Shown piece after piece: positions 59,849 through 64,000 of a stretch of DNA of 64,000 bases. Made by a program: the position numbers and the translations under genes. Each line of letters begins with the position of its first letter. Position 1 is the first letter of the stretch. This DNA is from Candidatus Eisenbacteria bacterium. Its GTDB lineage: Bacteria > Desulfobacterota > Binatia > DP-6. The notes beneath the pieces are model-generated. The model worked only from the letters and a program-made list of their open reading frames with translations. It did not search any database and was not told the origin of the DNA. Location of the stretch: NCBI GenBank assembly GCA_035577985.1, contig DATJZY010000132.1, positions 31,497-95,496 of the forward strand, in the 5' to 3' direction.

Positions 59849-60687
59849 CGTTCCTCCCTGGCGCGCCCGATCACGGCGCGTGCGGCGGCGCCGGCGCGGC
59901 GTCCGACCTCTTCGGGCGCGAGCGTGGCGAGCGCGTCGGACAGCACCTCGACGCCGATCGGCGCGCGCGAGCCGCGCTCGTCCACGAGCCGTACGAACGA
60001 GCGCAGGTCGAACTCGCCCTCGCCGGGAAGCCGCCGGCGCCGCATCGTCTCCTGCACGTAGTCCCCGCCACTCGGGGCAAGCGTGCCGTCGCTCATCTGG
60101 ACCGCGAGGATCGGCACGTCCGTCGCGCGACGCAACACGTCCGCCGATCCCGGTCCCCGCGCCATGTGCCAGCTGTCGGCGAGGACTCCGCCGTTCGGCC
60201 GCGCCGCTTCGCGCACGACCGCGATCGCCGTCGCGAGGTCGACGCGCGAGCCCGGCCAGAACTCGACGTGGACGAGGAGGCCGTGGGCTGCGGCGCGATC
60301 GCAGATCGCGGCAAAGTCGTCGGCAAGCGGGGCGGTAGCACCCGGCGCACCCGGCCCCTCGGCTATGCTGAGCGATCGCGCCCCCAGGCCGTCGGCGATG
60401 CGGTAGCAGGTCACCTCGCGATCGCCCGGTCCGCTCGAGGTCCCGGGTGTGCCGAGGACGTCCGAGAGCGCTTCGATCTCCGAGACCACGAGGCCGCGGT
60501 CCGCCAGCATGGCCCGCATGTCGGCGTCGGTCGCGCCCGTCGCGCGCTCGCGCTCGTAGTGGCGGGTCCACAGGGAGATGCCGCGAAAGCCCCCCGCTAC
60601 GGCCGCCCGGACGCGCTCCCCGAAGCTGGCCCTGGGCAGCGTTCCGGCGCACAGCACCAGGTCGTGCGGTCCGAGCCCACCCCCCAT
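59845..60687 (-). CDS. Sugar-phosphate-isomerase/epimerase-like TIM-barrel protein
   Basis: 280 residues. The AP-endonuclease-2/xylose-isomerase-like barrel shows GGFRGISLWTRHYERERATG near 32, GLVVSEIEALSD near 63, HGLLVHVEFWPGSRVDLATA near 133 (acidic metal ligand), LADSWHMARGPGSADVLRR near 164 and a C-terminal PIGVEVLSDALATL. Metal-dependent epimerase or isomerase activity is likely, substrate unknown. The ATG at 60687 was preferred; 60726 would add 13 Gly/Pro-rich residues. Confidence 0.82.
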   Translation of the reverse strand: MGGGLGPHDLVLCAGTLPRASFGERVRAAVAGGFRGISLWTRHYERERATGATDADMRAMLADRGLVVSEIEALSDVLGTPGTSSGPGDREVTCYRIADGLGARSLSIAEGPGAPGATAPLADDFAAICDRAAAHGLLVHVEFWPGSRVDLATAIAVVREAARPNGGVLADSWHMARGPGSADVLRRATDVPILAVQMSDGTLAPSGGDYVQETMRRRRLPGEGEFDLRSFVRLVDERGSRAPIGVEVLSDALATLAPEEVGRRAGAAARAVIGRAREER

Positions 60688-60766
60688 CGGACCCCGACCC
60701 TGCGGCCCCGGCCCCTGTCCGGTCAAGCCAGCCGGGGGGCTTGGCTCGACCGTGCCGGTATTGGTA

Positions 60767-60785
60767 TGAACGTTCGTTCGTTAAC
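60767..60785. promoter_or_regulatory. CGTT-repeat element upstream of the amidohydrolase, possible TetR-type operator
   Basis: TGAACGTTCGTTCGTTAAC spans 60767-60785 in the 124-bp gap between divergent genes. It has three CGTT units (60771-60782), flanked by AACGTT and GTTAAC palindromes. This resembles operators bound by TetR-family repressors, and the patch is AT-richer than the surroundings. No regulator gene is adjacent. Confidence 0.35.
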
Positions 60786-60811
60786 GCAGACCCCCCTGGA
60801 GGACACCTCGG

Positions 60812-61951
60812 ATGGCACGCGCATACCGCATCATCTCGGCCGACTCGCACACCCTGGAGCCGCCCGATCTGTGGGACAAGTGGCTGGAGAAGAAGTACCT
60901 CGACACCGCCCCGAAGCTGGTCGAGGACAAGGACGGCGGGCACGCGTGGCTGTACATGGGAGCGACCACGCCCGAGCCGCTCGGCCTCGTCACCTGCGTC
61001 GGCACGCGTCCCGAGGACCTCAAGTGGACGGGCGCCCGCTTCGGCAAGCCCACCAACGGCGCTCAGCGCGAGATCGATCCGGGCTGCTACATCGGCGACA
61101 AACGCCTCGCGATCATGGACGAGGACGGCGTCGACGCCGAGATCCTCTACCCGCCCCAGCGCGCGATGCTGACGTTCATGAAGCAGCAGAACAAGGAAGC
61201 GCACTTGGCCGGCATCCAGGCGTACAATCGGTGGCTCAAGGACGGCTTCTGCGCCGCCGATCCGGAGCGTCTGATCGGCATCTTCCAGACGCCGAACGTC
61301 GGCATCGAGACGTCGGTCGCGGAGCTCAAGCGCGCGAAGAAGGAAGGCTACAAGGGCGTCGCGCTCTCGGCGTGGCCGTCGGGTGGCGACAACCTGCGCC
61401 CCGAGGACGATGCCTTCTGGGCGACGGCCGCGGACATCGACATGCCCGTCTCGATCCACCTCCTCCTCGCGGCGCAGCAGGCGAAGATGGGCGCGTCGAA
61501 CAAGGGCTCGGTCGCCATCGGCGCGTCGGCGTTCATGTACACGATGCCGATCATGGTCGAGATGATCTTCCAGGGCGTGTTCGACCGCTTCCCGAAGCTC
61601 CGTCTCGGCCTGATCGAGGTCGGCGTCGGCTGGATCCCGCACTTCCTCGAGATGGTCGACGACCGCTACTGGCGGAACCGCCACTGGACGAACACCAAGA
61701 CGAAGAAGGTGCCGAGCGACTACTTCCACGACCACATGCTCGCGACCTTCATCGTCGATCACAACGGCGTGTCGGTGCGCCACCAGGTGGGCGTCGACAA
61801 CATGGCGTGGTCGACCGACTTCCCGCACCACGGCAACGACTGGCCGTACTCGCGCAAGGTGATCGACGAGCTCTTCGTGAACGTCCCCGAAGAGGAGCGC
61901 CGCAAGATCATCTGTGACAACGCGGTGCGGTTCTGGAATCTCGGCAACTGA
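60812..61951 (+). CDS. Amidohydrolase-2-family metal-dependent hydrolase
   Basis: 379 residues. The metal-binding start IISADSHTLEPPDLWDKWL near 7 is followed by VDAEILYPPQRAML near 107, PVSIHLLLAAQQ near 211, and WSTDFPHHGNDWPYSRK near 330 with likely metal-binding Asp/His. GGAGGA at 60797-60802 gives a good start. It resembles the protein at 22709, so this genome has at least two of this type. Substrate unknown; probably a carboxylated aromatic or amide. Confidence 0.88.
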   Translation: MARAYRIISADSHTLEPPDLWDKWLEKKYLDTAPKLVEDKDGGHAWLYMGATTPEPLGLVTCVGTRPEDLKWTGARFGKPTNGAQREIDPGCYIGDKRLAIMDEDGVDAEILYPPQRAMLTFMKQQNKEAHLAGIQAYNRWLKDGFCAADPERLIGIFQTPNVGIETSVAELKRAKKEGYKGVALSAWPSGGDNLRPEDDAFWATAADIDMPVSIHLLLAAQQAKMGASNKGSVAIGASAFMYTMPIMVEMIFQGVFDRFPKLRLGLIEVGVGWIPHFLEMVDDRYWRNRHWTNTKTKKVPSDYFHDHMLATFIVDHNGVSVRHQVGVDNMAWSTDFPHHGNDWPYSRKVIDELFVNVPEEERRKIICDNAVRFWNLGN

Positions 61952-61989
61952 CGCCCGACGCCGACGGGTATCACTGGTTCGCCTTCGAG

Positions 61990-62412
61990 GTGCTCGTGCG
62001 CGACCTGGATCCCCAGGCGCACATGGCGAACCACGTCTACGTCGCCTACCTGTCCGAGGCGCGGGCGCGCTGGGTGCGGGCCGTCGACCCGCACGGGCGT
62101 CACTTTCGCCCGTCGGTCGTGGCCGACGTCCACGTGAAGTACGTGAGCTCGCTGCTCGCGCGCGAAGCGTTCCGGGTCGGTGTGCGCGTGGCCCGCGTCG
62201 GCACGTCGAGCATCACGTTCGGCTACCGGATACTCGGCTGCGACGGCCGCGTCGCGGCCGAGGCGGACAGCGTCGAGGTGATGATCGATCCGGAGACGCG
62301 GCGGCCGCGGGCGCTGTCGGCGGAGGGACGCAGGTTGCTGGGGCCGAGGAGCCGAGGCCGGACTCGTCGCCGTTCTCAGCCTTGCGAAGAGCGCGACACC
62401 AACCTCGCGTAG
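61990..62412 (+). CDS. 4HBT-type acyl-CoA thioesterase, N-terminus uncertain
   Basis: 140 residues from the first GTG. The hotdog core is VRDLDPQAHMANHVYVAYLSEARARWV near 3 (Asp-type active site), then VVADVHVKYVSSLLAREAFRV near 43. In the same frame upstream, 14 more codons (TPDADGYHWFAFEV) look like the family's first beta strand, and a CTG at 61948 overlaps the amidohydrolase stop (CTGA). A CTG start would fit the family better. The last 25 residues are Arg-rich and probably dispensable. Confidence 0.75.
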   Translation: MLVRDLDPQAHMANHVYVAYLSEARARWVRAVDPHGRHFRPSVVADVHVKYVSSLLAREAFRVGVRVARVGTSSITFGYRILGCDGRVAAEADSVEVMIDPETRRPRALSAEGRRLLGPRSRGRTRRRSQPCEERDTNLA

Positions 62413-62458
62413 GCTCGCGACGAGACCGGCGGCACGCGGCTTGCTCCTACGGTGAGGC

Positions 62459-62929
62459 ATGTGGCCGCCTCCCAAGCTCATCGCCAGCCTCCTGACGTGG
62501 CGCGGGTGGAACCCCCGGGTGATCCGCGCGGGAAGCAGGCTTCACGCCCGTCTCTTGCAACGATTTCAGCGGGCGAAGCTGATCGGCGGCGACGCGCTCG
62601 TCCTCACCACCCGCGGGCGGAAGACGGGCAAGGAAAGCTCGACGCCGCTCTTCTACGCCAGGGATGCGGGCCGGCTGCTCGTCGCGGCCTCTTTCGCGGG
62701 CAGCGGAGTTCCGCCCGGCTGGTATCTGAACCTGGTCGCCCATCCCGATGTGCGGGCGACGACCGACGGTCGCACGCAGCGGTATCGAGCTCGAACGCTC
62801 AGCGACGAGGAGGCGGAGGCCGCTTGGCCGAAGCTGCTCGGGGTGTATCCGACGTTCTCGCGCTACCGGCGGCGCGCACTTCGGACGATACCCGTCGTCG
62901 AGTTGCGCCGCATGGTCGGCGGCGCCTAG
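62459..62929 (+). CDS. Deazaflavin (F420)-dependent nitroreductase-family protein (DDN type)
   Basis: 156 residues with the split-barrel signature LVLTTRGRKTGKESSTPLFYAR near 48, VAASFAGSGVPPGWYLNLVAHPDV near 75, and the C-terminal AWPKLLGVYPTFSRYRRR. Family members use F420H2 and include mycobacterial DDN. This supports the presence of F420 in the organism. The ATG at 62459 follows the thioesterase by 46 bp on the same strand; substrate unknown. Confidence 0.88.
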   Translation: MWPPPKLIASLLTWRGWNPRVIRAGSRLHARLLQRFQRAKLIGGDALVLTTRGRKTGKESSTPLFYARDAGRLLVAASFAGSGVPPGWYLNLVAHPDVRATTDGRTQRYRARTLSDEEAEAAWPKLLGVYPTFSRYRRRALRTIPVVELRRMVGGA

Positions 62930-62983
62930 CCGTCTTCGAGCCCTCCCTGGTCGACGTCGGATACCTGCTAGTAGAGTGTCGCC

Positions 62984-63997
62984 ATGGACGTCGGCCTCAC
63001 CATGGTCCCGATTCCCAAGCGCGCCGCGCAGAACGCGCGCATGGTGGAGGATCTCGGCTTTGCGAGCCTGATCCTCCCGGACAGCCAGAACCTGGCGCCC
63101 GAGGTGTGGGGCCAGCTCACGCTGGCCGCGCAGGCGACGTCGCGGATCCGTCTCGGCCCAGGCGTCACGAACTCGGTCACGCGCGATGCGGCGGTGACGG
63201 CGTCGGCCGCGCTGGCGCTGCAGGTCGAGAGCGGCGGGCGCGCGGTGCTCGGCATCGGGCGCGGCGACTCGTCGGTGCAGCGGATCGGCAAGACGCTCGA
63301 CCCGCTCGCGAGCTTCGAGCGCTACCTCACCACGGTGCAGGCGTACCTTCGCGGCGAGGCGGTGGATCGCGACGGCTTTGCGAGCCGGCTCGAGTGGCTG
63401 CCCGAGGTGCGTGCGCCGAAGGTGCCGGTCGAGGTGGCGGCGACGGGACGCCGCGTGATCGAGCTCGCGGCGCGCCACGCCGATCGCATCTGCTTCGCCG
63501 TCGGCGCCGACCCCGAGCACCTGGGTGCCGCGCTCGAGCACGCACGCACGGCGGCGCGGAACGCGGGGCGCGATCCGGGTGCGCTGCGGTACGGCGCGTT
63601 CGTCAACTGCGTGGTGTCGGACGACGTGGCGAAGGCGCGCGACGCCGTGCGCGGCGCGGTCGCCACGTTCGCGCGCTTCTCGTCGATGCGCGGGAGCGAC
63701 CCGGATCGGCTGCCGCCGCCGCTGCGCCGCGCGGTGCTCTACATCCGCGACCACTACGACATGCGCGACCACACGCGCACGGGGGTCGCACACACCGCCG
63801 GCATCGACGACGACTTCGTCGACTGGTTCGCGATCGCCGGCCCCTCCGACGTCGCGATCCGCCGGCTGCGGCAGCTCGCCGCGCTCGGGCTCGACTTCGT
63901 GCACGTGATCCCCGGCTCGACCGGCATGCCGCGCGAGATCGCGATGGCGTCGGTCGCGCAGCTCGCGCGCGACGTGGTACCGGCGCTGGCCGGGTGA
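62984..63997 (+). CDS. LLM-class F420-dependent oxidoreductase
   Basis: 337 residues. The luciferase-like fold is shown by MDVGLTMVPIPKRAAQNARMVEDLGFAS at the start, LAAQATSRIRLGPGVTNSVTRDAAVTASAALALQVESGGRAVLGIGRG near 45-90, and PVEVAATGRRVIELAARHADRI near 145. The style matches F420-dependent N5,N10-methylene-tetrahydromethanopterin-reductase-like enzymes. It ends with TGA at 63995-63997, so it is complete. Third of this type in the window. Confidence 0.87.
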   Translation: MDVGLTMVPIPKRAAQNARMVEDLGFASLILPDSQNLAPEVWGQLTLAAQATSRIRLGPGVTNSVTRDAAVTASAALALQVESGGRAVLGIGRGDSSVQRIGKTLDPLASFERYLTTVQAYLRGEAVDRDGFASRLEWLPEVRAPKVPVEVAATGRRVIELAARHADRICFAVGADPEHLGAALEHARTAARNAGRDPGALRYGAFVNCVVSDDVAKARDAVRGAVATFARFSSMRGSDPDRLPPPLRRAVLYIRDHYDMRDHTRTGVAHTAGIDDDFVDWFAIAGPSDVAIRRLRQLAALGLDFVHVIPGSTGMPREIAMASVAQLARDVVPALAG

Positions 63998-64000
63998 TTC

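Noticed and set aside
1..64000. Search for CRISPR arrays, tRNA or rRNA genes, insertion sequences and prophage genes
   Set aside because: No spaced direct repeats, no clover-leaf with a CCA-type end, no rRNA-like sequence, and no transposase, integrase or phage structural gene was seen.

Overview
This is a very GC-rich, gene-dense bacterial chromosome segment with about 63 protein genes. It has no rRNA or tRNA genes, no CRISPR array, and no transposase, integrase or phage gene. I infer an uncultured Gram-negative-type bacterium of the kind recovered from soil or aquatic metagenomes, perhaps the Binatota/Desulfobacterota or Rokubacteria neighbourhood. The clues are lipoprotein and periplasm-type genes, several F420-type oxidoreductases, a wax-ester synthase, many acyl-CoA enzymes, and secreted proteins with poly-Thr linkers. 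The phylum assignment is inference only.

Layout. 1-6 kb: an MscS-type channel (probably cut by the window edge), a solute-binding protein, and an olsB-olsA-mtgA cell-envelope operon (ornithine lipid synthesis plus a peptidoglycan glycosyltransferase). 6-14 kb: a shortened PaaK-like adenylate-forming protein, a PhyH dioxygenase, a GFA protein, two small secreted proteins, a lipase-like hydrolase, a wax-ester synthase, an LLM oxidoreductase and an NRDE protein. 14-25 kb: a Uma2 protein, a membrane sulfatase, an acyl-CoA dehydrogenase/aldo-keto reductase pair, an inositol-monophosphatase/methyltransferase fusion, an FAD oxidoreductase, an amidohydrolase-MaoC-DCC operon and an M20 hydrolase. 25-31 kb: a secreted Cys-rich repeat protein, a CoA-transferase, two tiny coupled genes, a phosphotransferase and a cytochrome P450.

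31-41 kb is the most distinctive part. Two head-to-head delta-60 repeat proteins are followed by a C1q-like secreted protein, an unknown secreted protein and a bacterial lysyl oxidase, then an SDR, a ferritin-like protein, a cupredoxin-like lipoprotein and a PuuD-like membrane protein. 41-51 kb: a lipoprotein, a thioesterase, dCTP deaminase, a large membrane protein, an enoyl-CoA hydratase-like protein, an alpha-glucan phosphorylase, an SGNH hydrolase with an inserted domain, and a lipoprotein sulfatase. 50-64 kb: a thiolase-like protein, an alpha-hydroxy-acid oxidase, a methyltransferase, F420-type enzymes, a membrane TPR protein, two tandem collagen-like secreted proteins, PPOX-fold proteins, a TIM-barrel protein, an amidohydrolase, a thioesterase and a deazaflavin-dependent nitroreductase.

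Together the genes suggest an aerobic or microaerobic heterotroph that handles diverse lipids and CoA esters, stores neutral lipid, and secretes modular matrix-like proteins. The best candidates for something new are the Cys-rich repeat protein at 25990-27534, the secreted-protein N-terminal module shared by three genes, the phosphatase-methyltransferase fusion, an intergenic palindromic repeat family found twice between convergent genes, and a perfect 12-bp hairpin ending one base before the start codon at 57749.
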